From the NCBI RefSeq assembly GCF_026619415.1, contig NZ_JAOVZR010000003.1, positions 1-64,000 on the forward strand: a stretch of 64,000 nt of DNA, read 5' to 3'. A program made the translations under genes and the position numbers. This document shows positions 20,263 to 29,150 of the stretch, one piece after another. The notes under the pieces are model-generated. The model did not search any database. It had not been told where the DNA came from and saw nothing but the letters and a program-made list of their open reading frames with translations. How positions within the stretch are numbered: position 1 is the first letter of the stretch; every line of letters starts with the position of its first letter. The stretch comes from Hoeflea algicola. Its GTDB lineage: Bacteria > Pseudomonadota > Alphaproteobacteria > Rhizobiales > Rhizobiaceae.

Positions 20263-20276
20263 TTGACTTGGATCAA
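20263..20276. promoter_or_regulatory. FNR/FixK-type box TTGAC-N4-ATCAA
   Basis: The sequence TTGACTTGGATCAA matches the FNR/FixK consensus TTGAT-N4-ATCAA in all but one base. It lies between the divergent genes 19839-20210 (minus, 53 bp away) and lgt (plus, 254 bp away). The distance fits control of the minus-strand gene better. It suggests low-oxygen control but is a single motif match. Confidence 0.5.
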
Positions 20277-20529
20277 GCGCCGAGGTCCCGCCGGGCGGCG
20301 TTTACAGAACCGGGATAGACCTTCTTTGCGTCCTGATGTTAGCGTGGCCTTAATAGTTGCTGCAGCATTTGGCGGCATGGGGCCAAACACACCAACCGAC
20401 GTTGCGACGCCCCGCCATAAGTGTCATCGGTTTCCCGTTACGAATAGACCCATCTGTGGATGCCGGTTGAAACCATATCTGTAATAGTCGGAGCCGTGGC
20501 AGAGCTAGACCGACAGGAAGGAATGCGCA

Positions 20530-21363
20530 TTGGAGTATACCGCAACGCTGTTGTCGCTCATGGCCTTCCCGGACATTGATCCGGTCATCTTCGCCATCGG
20601 CCCGGTTCAGGTGCGCTGGTATGGTCTTGCCTATGTCATCGGCATCCTGCTGGGCTGGCGGTACGCCCGCAAGCTCGTCGAGAACGAAAAGCTCTGGCCA
20701 GCCAGCGGTCCGCGCATGACAGCGCTCGACATCGATGACTTCCTGCTTTGGGCCACTGTCGGCATCGTTGCAGGCGGGCGCATCGGCTACATCCTGTTTT
20801 ATGACTTTGCAGCCGTGTCGGCCAATCCTGTCCGCGCTCTGGAGATCTGGAATGGCGGAATGTCGTTCCACGGAGGCTTGCTCGGCACGCTCGTTGCCAT
20901 GCTCCTGTTTGCCCACAAACGAAGCATCCCGGTCTTTAACCTGTTTGATGTAGTTTGCGCGGTCGTGCCTGTGGGCCTGTTTTTCGGCCGGCTGGCCAAT
21001 TTCATCAACTCCGAACTCTGGGGCAAGCTGACGGATGTACCCTGGGCATTCGTGTTCCCCACCGGTGGCCCTTTCCCGCGTCACCCGACCCAGCTGTATG
21101 AAGCCGCACTCGAAGGCCTGCTGCTGCTCTCGGTGCTGGCATGGCTGATCTACCGCCGCCAGGCTCTCAAACATCGCGGCCTCGTCGCCGGCAGTTTTGT
21201 GACCGGCTATGCACTGTCGCGGATATTCGTCGAGTTCTTCAGGGAACCTGACATCCAGATCGGGTATCTCGCAGGCGGCTGGCTGACCATGGGTATGGTG
21301 CTGTCGCTGCCAATGCTGGCTGTCGGCCTCTGGGTCGTCGCCACCGCCAGAGCGCGCGCCTGA
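20530..21363 (+). CDS. lgt: Prolipoprotein diacylglyceryl transferase
   Basis: A 277-aa inner-membrane enzyme that attaches diacylglycerol to the lipobox Cys of prolipoproteins. The family text is clear: [51 protein letters not shown] (Lgt signature, with Ala where many have Gly), HPTQLYEA and [12 protein letters not shown]. The start is TTG 20530 preceded by AGGAAGGA at eight bases; ATG 20560 is a shorter option. It stands alone rather than in its usual housekeeping context, so it may be an accessory copy matching the lspA at 49.3 kb. An IS110 remnant starts right after its stop. Confidence 0.92.
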   Translation: MEYTATLLSLMAFPDIDPVIFAIGPVQVRWYGLAYVIGILLGWRYARKLVENEKLWPASGPRMTALDIDDFLLWATVGIVAGGRIGYILFYDFAAVSANPVRALEIWNGGMSFHGGLLGTLVAMLLFAHKRSIPVFNLFDVVCAVVPVGLFFGRLANFINSELWGKLTDVPWAFVFPTGGPFPRHPTQLYEAALEGLLLLSVLAWLIYRRQALKHRGLVAGSFVTGYALSRIFVEFFREPDIQIGYLAGGWLTMGMVLSLPMLAVGLWVVATARARA

Positions 21364-22424
21364 GCAAGGCCGGGAAGGTTTCCGCACCCGGCCTGGCTTT
21401 GCCTGAACTCGTGATCGAGCTGTGCCGCGGACTCTTCGATCGCCTTCGTTCGGTGACCGCGCAGATCGATAGTCTGACGGCAAGGCTCACGGCGGCGGCG
21501 CAGCGTGACGAGACTGCGAAGCGGCTGATGGCCGTTCCCGCATCGGCCCGATCTGCGCGATGGCGCCGACGGTACTTGCGCCACCGAAAGAGAGCTTCGA
21601 GAAAGGCAGGGACTTTTCGTCGTGGGTCGGCCTGACACCGAAGCAGCGTCGGTCATCGCGAGCGGGGAATGGTGTGACCGCCCCCAAAGGGTGATCCGGT
21701 TTCAATGTTAGTGCATGCTCAGCCTGACGTGGGACCCGATTTCGGACCATCCGGCTCGGGAGTTTCCAGGAGCCTGGCCGCGACGTCACTGTTTTCAGCG
21801 ACGGAGACGTCGGGCTGCAAAGCATCGTGCTCAGTGTAACAAGGGAGCCCGTGACGCATATTCTTGACTGGTTCCATCTGTCGATGCGGCTTCGGCACAT
21901 CGAACAGACGTGGCAATGCCTCAGGCATATCGGCGATCTGAACATCTACCTTCGAGATGTTGCGGTTGATGTGCCGAGGCTTCGCTATCTGCTTTGGAGC
22001 GGCTACGTCAGGGAGGCGACGAGAGCCGTGAAGAATATGCTCTACCAGTTGGAGCAGCACGCCACTCTTCGAGGCGCCAACCAAAAGCTCAAGCGATTGC
22101 CCGTATTGATCAACAATCTCCAGTCCTACCTGGTCAAGAACACAACGTCGATTGTCGACTACTCGAACGGCGGCAAGGAGCGGATCGGGAGGATAACGAA
22201 ACACGGAAATAAGCAGTTGCGAACACTGCTGATTGCTGGCGCGACGTCCATCCTGAAACAGGCGCGGCGTGCACTTGTCTTCGTGAAGCATCTCACTGAT
22301 GAGACGTCGGCCCTGCAAGGTCGTCGCCGCAGCACTGACCAACAAGATCGCGCACACGATCTGGGCGCTTCCTATCAAAGGCGGCACCTACAAAGCACCG
22401 GCGATCATGGGGAGAGCATAGAAC
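21364..22424 (+). mobile_element. IS110-family transposase remnant, interrupted
   Basis: Starting at the lgt stop, an IS110 transposase without its N-terminal catalytic domain can be read: VIELCRGLFDRLRSVTAQID, then after a frameshift near 21535 IGPICAMAPTVLAPPKESFE and FSSWVGLTPKQR. The C-terminal part resumes at about 22165 (GGKERIGRITKHGNKQLRTL, GATSILKQARRA) and after another shift ends with VVAAALTNKIAHTIWALPIK and a stop at 22424. An ISKra4 fragment occupies the middle. The element is clearly dead. Confidence 0.85.
21720..22165 (+). mobile_element. ISKra4-family transposase fragment inside the IS110 remnant
   Basis: In frame with the following IS110 C-terminus, this stretch encodes VFSDGDVGLQSIVLSV, ILDWFHLSMRLRHIEQ and RLRYLLWSGYVREATRAV, typical of ISKra4-type transposases. 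It stops at IVDYSN, where the downstream IS110 text begins directly, giving a chimeric 242-residue open frame (21827-22555). Both ends are internal to the transposase, so this is not a simple insertion of a whole IS. Confidence 0.75.
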
Positions 22425-22687
22425 ACAAGGAATCCCGGCGCCTCGGTTCTGGGATGAAGAGGCAAGGTGCCAAAAGCGTGATGAACCCGAGGGACGATAA
22501 CCTCGATACCGATATGTCCGGCTTCCTCAACGCGCCGTCGAGCGCGTCAAAGTGATTAGGCAATCGGGACCGCTGATATCATCGTGGCCACTGGCCAATG
22601 GCCGCGCCAACAGGCCGGACAAATTACCGCGCGGTCCCAGGAAGATTTACGCAAAGAATACCTTGCCAACAGGGCCGTTCCACATGT

Positions 22688-22699
22688 GAGGAAGAACCC
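22688..22699. repeat. Solo IS end (ISL3-like, GAGGAAGAACCC)
   Basis: The 12-mer GAGGAAGAACCC is identical and in the same orientation to the outer end of the ISL3 fragment at 25806-25817. Read inward it is GGGTTCTTCCTC, like ISL3-family terminal repeats. No transposase adjoins it, so it marks the remaining end of another copy or a deletion. The two ends flank the truncated GH94 gene. Confidence 0.5.
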
Positions 22700-22719
22700 G
22701 TCTAACTGCCAAGCAACAG

Positions 22720-25323
22720 CTATTCGCCCAAGTCCACCACGACATCCAAGGTTTTACCTGCGCCTGGGAACCGAACCAGACCATCTGCCGATTGTACCCC
22801 GTTGACATTGACCGAAACCGCGCCACTGCCGAGATGACCGGGATCACGGATCGTGATCGAGAGCGCGCCACGCGGGCTTTCCAGGCGGACCTCGGCACCA
22901 CCCCATGCCTTGGGAAGGCTGGGGTTCAGCAGTACGGCCGTGCCTTGCAGATCGACGCCCAGAATTCCGGTGACCGCTAGTTGCCAGGTCCAGCCCGCAG
23001 CACCTGTATACCACGACCAGCCGCCCTGCCGGTGATGCAGGCCAGTGGCCGAGACGTCTCCGGCCAACACATAGGGTTCTCGTTTGTAAAGGTCGGCCTC
23101 AGCGGCGCTGGCGCTGCGCCTGATCGGATTGATGATGTCGAAGACCTCCCAGGCCCGGTCGCCGTCGCCGGTCGCCGCGAATGCGTGGCCCAGCCAGGCG
23201 GCGGCGTGGGTATACTGGCTACCGTTTTCGCGGATGCCCGGCGGATAGGCGCGAATGTATCCCGGATCACGCTCGGTTGCGTGGAACGGCGGATCAAGCA
23301 GCCGGATCAGCCTGTCGCTGGGATCGAGAAGTTGTGCGTGGGCGGCCTCCAGCGCCCGGGTTGCATGGTCACCGACCGGCTCGCCCGAGAGGACGCTCCA
23401 GGCCTGGGCGATCAGGTCGATCCGGCATTCATCGTTCGTGTGCGATCCCCACGGAAGCCCTGCGTCATCGAAGGCGCGAAGATACCACTCACCGTCCCAG
23501 CCATGTTTCTCTACCGCTTCGGCGACCGCCTCGGCATGCGCCTGCCAGCGCTCGGCGCGTCCGGCAAGGTCGGGTCCCGCCGCAAGCGGCGCGAAAAGCC
23601 GGACCGTTGCTATCTGGAACCAGGCGAGCCAGACGCTTTCGCCCTTGCCGCCGGCGCCGATGCGGTCCATCCCGTCATTCCAGTCGCCGGCACCGATCAG
23701 CGGCAGGCCGTGCGGCCCAGTCGACATCATCCGGTCCAGCGCCCGCGCGCAATGCTCGATCAGCGACGCGGTTTCGCCAGTATCGAACCCGGCATAGCGG
23801 TCATGTTCGTCATCGCGCAGGTCGGGCGCGGCGAGGAACGGGATCTCCTCAGCTAGGATCGCACGGTCACCGGTGGCCCGGACGTAACGCGCCGTGACAT
23901 AAGCCAGCCATAGATAGTCGTCCGAGCACCGCGTCTTCACGCCACGGCCCTCGGGCGGGTGCCACCAGTGCAAAGCGTCGCCCGCCTCGAACTGGTGGCG
24001 GGCGGCGCGAAGAATATGTGCCCGCACCAGCTCCGGGTCGCTGTGCGGCAGCGCCAGCATGTCCTGGAGTTGATCGCGAAAGCCAAAGGCGCCGCCCGCC
24101 TGGTAGAACCCGGCGCGGGCCAGTACCCGGCACGACAGGTTCTGGTAGGGCAGCCAGTGATTGACCATCAGGTCCAGCGCCGCGTCCGGCGTCCTGACTC
24201 GGACCGCCGCCGACCGCGTCCGCCACGCCGCCTGCACATCGCTGAGCGCAGCGTCGAATGCCCCGGCCTCCCGCCAGGCCCGAATCAGGGTGCCGGCGGC
24301 GGCGTCATCGTCGGCCTCTCCCAGCACGAAAACCACGTCCGAACCGCCCTGCGGGGCGATGTCGAGATGCACCTGATAGGCAGCGCAGGCGTCGCCACAC
24401 GGCTCGAACCGGCCACCCAGATCCCAGCGTCTCAACGCGTCGGGCGCCGACAGATCGCCTTCCGGTCCGAGGAAATCCCGGCGCAGTCCGGTGACGCTAT
24501 GCGGCTCCGAAGAAGCGGTCAGAAACGCCATCCGTCCCGCGAATTCGGGGTTCCACGGGTTGCGCGCGAGGATTGCCTTGCGCTGTGGATCGTAGCTGCA
24601 GACGATATGCGCTTTGGCGACGCTCGCGAGCGCGCCCAACAGCCATTCGGCGTAGTAGGTCACGGTAATGCGCCGGACCTGATCCGAGACGTTTCTAAGC
24701 CGGATTCGCACAAGTTTCACCGGCGCGTTCAGCGGAACAAGAACCGTGCACTCCTGCTCCAGCTCCAAGCTGTTACGGGTCCATCGCGTATAGCCGAACC
24801 CGTGCCGGACCTGGCAGGCGGTATCGTGTCCCAAGGGCGCGGGTGTCGTCGTCCAAATATCGGCCGAGGCTTCGTCGCGCAGATAAAGCACCTCGTTCGC
24901 TTCATCGGCGACCGGATCGTTGGACCAGGGCGTCAGCCGATGTTCGCCGCTGTTGACCGCCCAGCTGAAGCCCAGCCCGGCCTCGCTGACGATTGTCCCG
25001 AAGCCGTCATTTGCAAGCACATTGCACCATGGCGCAGGCGTGCGCATGCCGGGATTCAGGTGGATGACATATTCGCCGGTCGCCGGATCGAAACCGCCAT
25101 AGCCGTTGTCAAAGACCAGTCCCTCGGGGCGCGGTAGGTCTTGCGCCTGCTCGAAAGCGACGGGGAATGCCGGTTCAAAACGGGGCGGCGGACGCCTCGT
25201 CTCCAGCACGCGGTCCAGCCGCTCGGTCAGCATGAGGGGATCGTCGGTCAGAACGACATGGGCCGCAGCCTCCAACCCACGGCGGGCGGCACCGCTCATC
25301 TGATCCGAGGAGTGAGGCACCAA
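22720..25323 (-). CDS. GH94 domain of cyclic beta-1,2-glucan synthase (NdvB-like), 5'-truncated
   Basis: The 867-aa open frame matches the C-terminal GH94 phosphorylase domain of NdvB, which trims glucan chain length: FDNGYGGFDPATGEYVIHLN, TPAPWCNVLAN, WAVNSGEHRLTPWSNDPV, ARNPWNPEF, GAFGFRDQLQDMLAL, LHWWHPPEGRGVKTRCSDD and the catalytic-acid motif GAGDWNDGMDRIG. Full NdvB is over 2,700 aa with a glycosyltransferase and a glucoamylase-like domain; here the gene begins abruptly at an ISL3 fragment near 25320, and the first residues are not NdvB-like. No promoter or ribosome site belongs to it, so it is probably a remnant although the frame is open. Confidence 0.8.
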   Translation of the reverse strand: MVPHSSDQMSGAARRGLEAAAHVVLTDDPLMLTERLDRVLETRRPPPRFEPAFPVAFEQAQDLPRPEGLVFDNGYGGFDPATGEYVIHLNPGMRTPAPWCNVLANDGFGTIVSEAGLGFSWAVNSGEHRLTPWSNDPVADEANEVLYLRDEASADIWTTTPAPLGHDTACQVRHGFGYTRWTRNSLELEQECTVLVPLNAPVKLVRIRLRNVSDQVRRITVTYYAEWLLGALASVAKAHIVCSYDPQRKAILARNPWNPEFAGRMAFLTASSEPHSVTGLRRDFLGPEGDLSAPDALRRWDLGGRFEPCGDACAAYQVHLDIAPQGGSDVVFVLGEADDDAAAGTLIRAWREAGAFDAALSDVQAAWRTRSAAVRVRTPDAALDLMVNHWLPYQNLSCRVLARAGFYQAGGAFGFRDQLQDMLALPHSDPELVRAHILRAARHQFEAGDALHWWHPPEGRGVKTRCSDDYLWLAYVTARYVRATGDRAILAEEIPFLAAPDLRDDEHDRYAGFDTGETASLIEHCARALDRMMSTGPHGLPLIGAGDWNDGMDRIGAGGKGESVWLAWFQIATVRLFAPLAAGPDLAGRAERWQAHAEAVAEAVEKHGWDGEWYLRAFDDAGLPWGSHTNDECRIDLIAQAWSVLSGEPVGDHATRALEAAHAQLLDPSDRLIRLLDPPFHATERDPGYIRAYPPGIRENGSQYTHAAAWLGHAFAATGDGDRAWEVFDIINPIRRSASAAEADLYKREPYVLAGDVSATGLHHRQGGWSWYTGAAGWTWQLAVTGILGVDLQGTAVLLNPSLPKAWGGAEVRLESPRGALSITIRDPGHLGSGAVSVNVNGVQSADGLVRFPGAGKTLDVVVDLGE

Positions 25324-25819
25324 CGTTGCGCTTCAATTGTCGCAAGATCGTGTCGTCACTGATCGGCATGCCCAGCCGATGCATCAAGTTTTCGGCCGGG
25401 CGACCGCCCATCCTGTGCCCAACCAAACCTACGATCTCGGCCATCCGCATTGTTCGATGCGCATAGGGCAAAGCAATCTTGGGCAAACGATCTGTGAACG
25501 TTCGCCGCTGGCATTTCCGGTGTCTACATTGCCACCGGATCAGCGAGAGCTTGATTTTCACCACTTGACCCTGAACAGGCAAGTCCCGGAGGCAGCGGTT
25601 GTGCCAACCATGCCGGTGCCGACTTCGCATACCGCAACCCGGGCAGATGCCGATCGGTTTCGCAGCGGCGGAAACAACCCAATTTTCTTCATCTTGAAGG
25701 GTGATACCCAGAACTCTGACCCCTGGGCCGGGCGACCATTTCGATTTCGTTTGCATCACCGCAGATAGCAACCGCGACGCTAACACTCTGTTAACCACAG
25801 ACTTTGAGGAAGAACCCAA
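25324..25819 (-). mobile_element. ISL3-family transposase, N-terminal fragment
   Basis: The frame encodes the N-terminal zinc-ribbon and HTH region of an ISL3 transposase: CPGCGMRSRHRHGWHNRCLR, DLPVQGQVV, QCRHRKCQRRTFTDRLP and ISDDTILRQLKRN. The likely transposase start is ATG 25756 (MQTKSKW). The DDE catalytic part is missing; text changes to the GH94 gene at about 25320. The outer terminal repeat is at 25806-25817, directly next to the CBS gene stop. Confidence 0.85.
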
Positions 25820-26236
25820 TTAAGTGCCAAGCGACATCTCCTGTACAAGTTCGGCGGTCTCTTCACCGTCGGCGTCACGCGCTATGTCCGCCTGGGCAAT
25901 CATCCCACAACACTTGCCTGTATTGTCTGTAACGACGGCCCGCCGGACTTGCCGTTCTTCCATCTTGTCGCAGCATGACGAAACGTCCTCATCCGGTGTC
26001 GTCGTCAGCAGGTCGGTGGACATCACTTCGGATACTGGAGTCTCATTCGTCCTGCCTTTGGCAACTGCGCCGCAGCAGATGTCGCGATCGGTCACGATAC
26101 CCACCGGTTCCCCGGCGTCGTTGAGCACAGGAACCGACCCTACCGATTTGTCAGCCATAATCCGTGCTGCATCCTGGATGGTGCTATTCGGGCCGCAACA
26201 GGCAGGGTCGCGCGTCATAATTTCCTGAACTTGCAT
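25820..26236 (-). CDS. CBS-domain protein with four vicinal Cys pairs
   Basis: A 138-aa cytoplasmic protein made of two CBS motifs (MQVQEIMTRDPACC, GSVPVLND...GIVTDRDI; VMSTDLLTT...RRAVVTDNTGKCCGMI). CBS pairs usually bind adenine nucleotides. Unusually, CysCys pairs occur at residues 13-14, 54-55, 88-89 and 109-110, which invites metal or thiol sensing. ATG 26236 follows GAGGAG by seven bases and is preferred over upstream in-frame codons. It is the last gene before the ISL3 fragment and is transcribed in the same direction as the thiol/copper operon, although separated from it. Confidence 0.85.
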   Translation of the reverse strand: MQVQEIMTRDPACCGPNSTIQDAARIMADKSVGSVPVLNDAGEPVGIVTDRDICCGAVAKGRTNETPVSEVMSTDLLTTTPDEDVSSCCDKMEERQVRRAVVTDNTGKCCGMIAQADIARDADGEETAELVQEMSLGT

Positions 26237-26302
26237 GTCAACACTCCTCTTCTTAGGCGAGTACAACTGAGAATCCCGGAATATGTTCCGACCTCGGCAC
26301 AA

Positions 26303-26578
26303 TCAGAAGGATTTTTTTGCAGTAGATGTCGGACACGATACCTGCGGGATAGTGTGTATCTTCCCCCCTCGATCCGGCCGACAATGCCGGTCTCGCGAAC
26401 CTACGCTCTCTTTACCGACATCGCCTCTTGCTATCGCCGTTACCCAGCATCGGCTGAAGCGGTGGCGATAGCTTCGACGCTGGCAACGGATATATCAAAC
26501 ACGACCGTCGCCACCGAAACAACAACTGACAAGCGTGCCGTGGTGGGCCATTACGCCTGTCCGTAGAATTTACAGCTT
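26303..26578. other. Intergenic region, nothing recognised
   Basis: These 276 bases upstream of the CBS gene show no convincing gene on either strand. They should contain the CBS-gene promoter. Confidence 0.35.
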
Positions 26579-26776
26579 TCAGGAGTCGCGGGGCTCGATC
26601 AGATCGTGATAGGAATCGATCAGTGGACGGTTTCTCACAGTAGACCTCGCGTACTCACCATCCAATTTCTCCAGTGCTGCGAGCATGAATTCGGCGATGT
26701 CCGGCCGATCTAGCCGGCAGGCATATCTGAACAAGCGCAGGATATCCCGCTCCAAGATTTCGGTTTTCGAGATCAC
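26579..26776 (-). CDS. Small conserved-looking protein (65 aa)
   Basis: The frame starts with GTG 26776, five bases after a near-perfect GGGAGG, which supports real translation. The product is soluble and helical (DILRLFRYACRLDRPDIAEF, LAALEKL) with no signal peptide or metal motif. It may be a small regulatory or adaptor protein; I do not recognise a family. It lies 81 bp downstream of ccdA on the same strand. Confidence 0.55.
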   Translation of the reverse strand: MISKTEILERDILRLFRYACRLDRPDIAEFMLAALEKLDGEYARSTVRNRPLIDSYHDLIEPRDS

Positions 26777-26857
26777 AGCTACCTCCCGATAAAAGTCAAG
26801 CCTGCGCCTTTCAGCGACGGGAATGTCAAATCACAATTTCCTCAACGGGCGGTTGGC

Positions 26858-27598
26858 CTAGCCGATTGTAGACAGCAACGGAAACGTCTCCAAAAGCCAG
26901 AATGCGAAGGAGGACAAATAGCCAGTCATCATGGCGACTCCCATCAAGATCATAACCGCTCCGGCGAGTGTCCTCAGGATACGCCCGAGATGTCCGAAGG
27001 TCTTCAATCTTGCTGCCAAGGCGCCGGTGAAAACGGCGGCAAGCAGGAACGGCACACCGAGGCCCAGCGAGTAGATCGCTAATAGTGCGACGCCGTCTGC
27101 GACCGAGGCTGATGCCGCGCCGACGGTCAAAATGGCACCGAGGATCGGACCGATGCAGGGGGTCCAGCCGAAAGCGAATGCCAGGCCGAGCACATAGGAC
27201 GATACGGCCTTGCCGCCGGGCAGATCCAGGTGAAACCTTGCCTCGCGCATCATCCACATGGGTCGAATGGTCCCGAGCATGAACAACCCGAACAGCGTAA
27301 CAATCCCGCCTCCGACGATGTTCATCTCGAAGCGGTAGCGAAGCAGCAATTGCCCTAACGCTGTAGCGCTGGCACCAAGGATGACAAAGACGGTTGTGAA
27401 GCCGAGCACGAAGCAGAGGCTGAAACCGAGCGCTGCGCTTCGCGCCATAGAAACCTCACCTGAGGGTGATGTAATCGTCGACCGGCCGGCGACATAGGAA
27501 ACATACCCCGGCACCAACGGCAGTACGCAAGGCGACAGGAACGAAACGATGCCCGCAACGAAGGCGCTCAGGATACCAATATTGGAGAGTTCAGGCAT
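26858..27598 (-). CDS. ccdA: Cytochrome c biogenesis/thiol-disulfide membrane protein CcdA
   Basis: A 246-aa membrane protein of the CcdA/DsbD family, which passes electrons from cytoplasmic thioredoxin to periplasmic thiol proteins. Six helices are apparent. The two redox cysteines sit in SPCVLPLVPGY (C24) and FGWTPCIGPILGAIL in the second half, the standard pseudo-symmetric arrangement. It follows the ScsC-like DsbA gene by 30 bp and would supply reducing power to that protein and to the TlpA and DsbE-like proteins upstream. Confidence 0.92.
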   Translation of the reverse strand: MPELSNIGILSAFVAGIVSFLSPCVLPLVPGYVSYVAGRSTITSPSGEVSMARSAALGFSLCFVLGFTTVFVILGASATALGQLLLRYRFEMNIVGGGIVTLFGLFMLGTIRPMWMMREARFHLDLPGGKAVSSYVLGLAFAFGWTPCIGPILGAILTVGAASASVADGVALLAIYSLGLGVPFLLAAVFTGALAARLKTFGHLGRILRTLAGAVMILMGVAMMTGYLSSFAFWLLETFPLLSTIG

Positions 27599-27628
27599 TC
27601 CGACGGCCTTTCAAGTCTTCTTCCGAGC

Positions 27629-28420
27629 TCACCGGTCACCGCTTTTCCGGGCACGCGCGATCAGCGTTTGCATGGTTTGCAGGTCGGTGGCGCCGCGCAA
27701 TATTTCCTCACCGATAACAAAACCCGGCGTGCCGTTGATCCGCAGAACTTGGGCGAGCGCAAGGTTTCGCACGATTTCAGCATCGACCGCGGGATCGGCC
27801 ATATCAGTTCGCAGCCGCTCCACATCCAGGCCGATTTGCCCGGCAACCTCCATCACTCGCCCCTCGTCGGCAGCTCCTGACACCTGCATCATTGCCTTAT
27901 GGAATTCGGGGTAGAGGTTCTGCTCGCGGGCCGCAAGCGCTGCCTTGGCCGCGAACACGGAGTTAGGCCCGAGGATGGGAAACTCTTTGTAGACGATTCG
28001 AAGTTGCGGATCGTCTGCTTCCGCCGCCATCATTGCTGGCGCAACCTGGCGGCAGTAGGAACAATTGTAATCGAAGAATTCGACCAACGTCACATCGCCT
28101 TGCGGATTGCCACCGACTGGACTTTCCGGGCTGTTGAGCAGTTCATCACGATGGGTGGCAAGGGCCGCCTGCGCTTCTGTCTGTTCCACCTCCCGTTGCT
28201 TCCGTTCGAGGTTCTGCATAGCCTCGACAATGACTTCCGGGTTGGCAACAAGATAATCGCGGACGCGCCGCTCAAAGGCATCTTGTGGCAGCGTACTTGG
28301 CGAGCCCGGTGGCGGCTGGTCTGCCTTGAACCCCGGATCAAGCAGATACCAGGCACCCGCAGCAACGATCAACAGCAGGGGCAGGAGAACAAAACCGAGG
28401 TGGCGCCTTATGAAATTCAA
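27629..28420 (-). CDS. ScsC/DsbA-family thiol-disulfide protein
   Basis: A 263-aa membrane-anchored periplasmic thioredoxin-fold protein. Residues 8-27 form the anchor; residues 45-95 are a helical N-terminal extension (VRDYLVANPEVIVEAMQNLE) typical of ScsC-like isomerases that oligomerise; the active site FDYNCSYCRQV has C120 and C123; the cis-Pro loop reads GTPGFVIGEE. ScsC-type proteins protect periplasmic cysteines under copper stress. Its location with CcdA as electron donor agrees with a reductase/isomerase role. Confidence 0.88.
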   Translation of the reverse strand: MNFIRRHLGFVLLPLLLIVAAGAWYLLDPGFKADQPPPGSPSTLPQDAFERRVRDYLVANPEVIVEAMQNLERKQREVEQTEAQAALATHRDELLNSPESPVGGNPQGDVTLVEFFDYNCSYCRQVAPAMMAAEADDPQLRIVYKEFPILGPNSVFAAKAALAAREQNLYPEFHKAMMQVSGAADEGRVMEVAGQIGLDVERLRTDMADPAVDAEIVRNLALAQVLRINGTPGFVIGEEILRGATDLQTMQTLIARARKSGDR

Positions 28421-28446
28421 CTGTTGAATGACTTTTCTTTTCCTCC

Positions 28447-28714
28447 GTTAGAACCAGCCCGTGAGCCGTTCCCACCAGCTCTTCTTGACCTGCGGTTTCG
28501 GCGCGTGAGCGCGTTGACGTAAAGGGTCAGGTTCGTTTTTTGGAATTCAGCACCATGAAAAATCGCGGCGTGGCGCCCGTTACGGTCAATGACATGCACC
28601 ATCGGAGCCTTGGTCGCTTGGAGTTTTGTGCTCCGCAGCTTGAAGGGTCGGAACTGCGGCAAAGCTGGTAATCAGAACGGCGGCTGCTGTGAGTGACTTG
28701 ATCGGTTTAATCAT
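28447..28714 (-). pseudogene. Small secreted protein gene with two frameshifts
   Basis: ATG 28714 starts a signal peptide (MIKPIKSLTAAAVLITSFAA, cleavage after TLQA). The frame closes early, but the next frame gives a sensible core (MVHVIDRNGRHAAIFHGAEF, QKTNLTLYVNALT), and a third frame gives a likely C-terminus (HAPKPQVKKSWWERLTGWF) ending at 28447. I infer a roughly 85-aa periplasmic protein broken by two indels. The ATG overlaps the stop of the upstream membrane-protein gene (ATGATTAA). Family unknown. Confidence 0.5.
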
Positions 28715-29138
28715 CTGTCGTTTTCCTTGTCTGGTTGATTTGGGATAGGGAATGCCGGGATGAAACCGCAACACTGACGGTTTGAGCGTCTGGCACGGTT
28801 TGGTTCGGCAAGAGTATATTCCGGGCTCCTCCGGGTAATGAAGATTCACCGTCTGCGGCACCAAGATTTCCGGCCTGGTTTGACTTGCAGGAACCGCCGG
28901 TGACCTTGTTCATACAGAGTCCGAGTGCGCACATGGCGACACACGGCAGTGCCGCGAGGAGCAGCGGCGCTATGCCTGCCGCGGCTAGCCAACTCCAATT
29001 GAACGCGAGACCGCCAGCGATCGCGACCGCCGCAAGTATGAGGTATCCACGGCGGCCACCGAGGTAGTAGCGAAGCGCGTAGAGAATGTCGCGGCCAAGC
29101 GAACCGTCTTCTGCATTGGATTGTCGTGTCTTGTCCAT
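28707..29138 (-). CDS. Small membrane protein with Cys pair, operon member
   Basis: A 143-aa protein with a soluble start, two hydrophobic helices (GYLILAAVAIAGGLAF and AAAGIAPLLLAALPCVAMCA) and the motif LPCVAMCALGLCMNKVTGGSCK. Small proteins with this Cys-rich second helix accompany copper/thiol genes; the exact family is not clear to me. The C-terminal 55 residues look disordered and may be an extension. It lies 12 bp after tlpA and overlaps the next gene by eight bases. Confidence 0.65.
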   Translation of the reverse strand: MDKTRQSNAEDGSLGRDILYALRYYLGGRRGYLILAAVAIAGGLAFNWSWLAAAGIAPLLLAALPCVAMCALGLCMNKVTGGSCKSNQAGNLGAADGESSLPGGARNILLPNQTVPDAQTVSVAVSSRHSLSQINQTRKTTDD

Positions 29139-29150
29139 GAAGGCTTCCTT

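Noticed and set aside
20350..21483. 377-codon minus-strand frame over lgt
   Set aside because: Gly/Arg/His-rich shadow composition; lgt on the plus strand has full family motifs.
22981..25137. Long plus-strand frames over the GH94 gene
   Set aside because: Arg/Pro-rich shadows caused by GC-biased third positions of the minus-strand gene.
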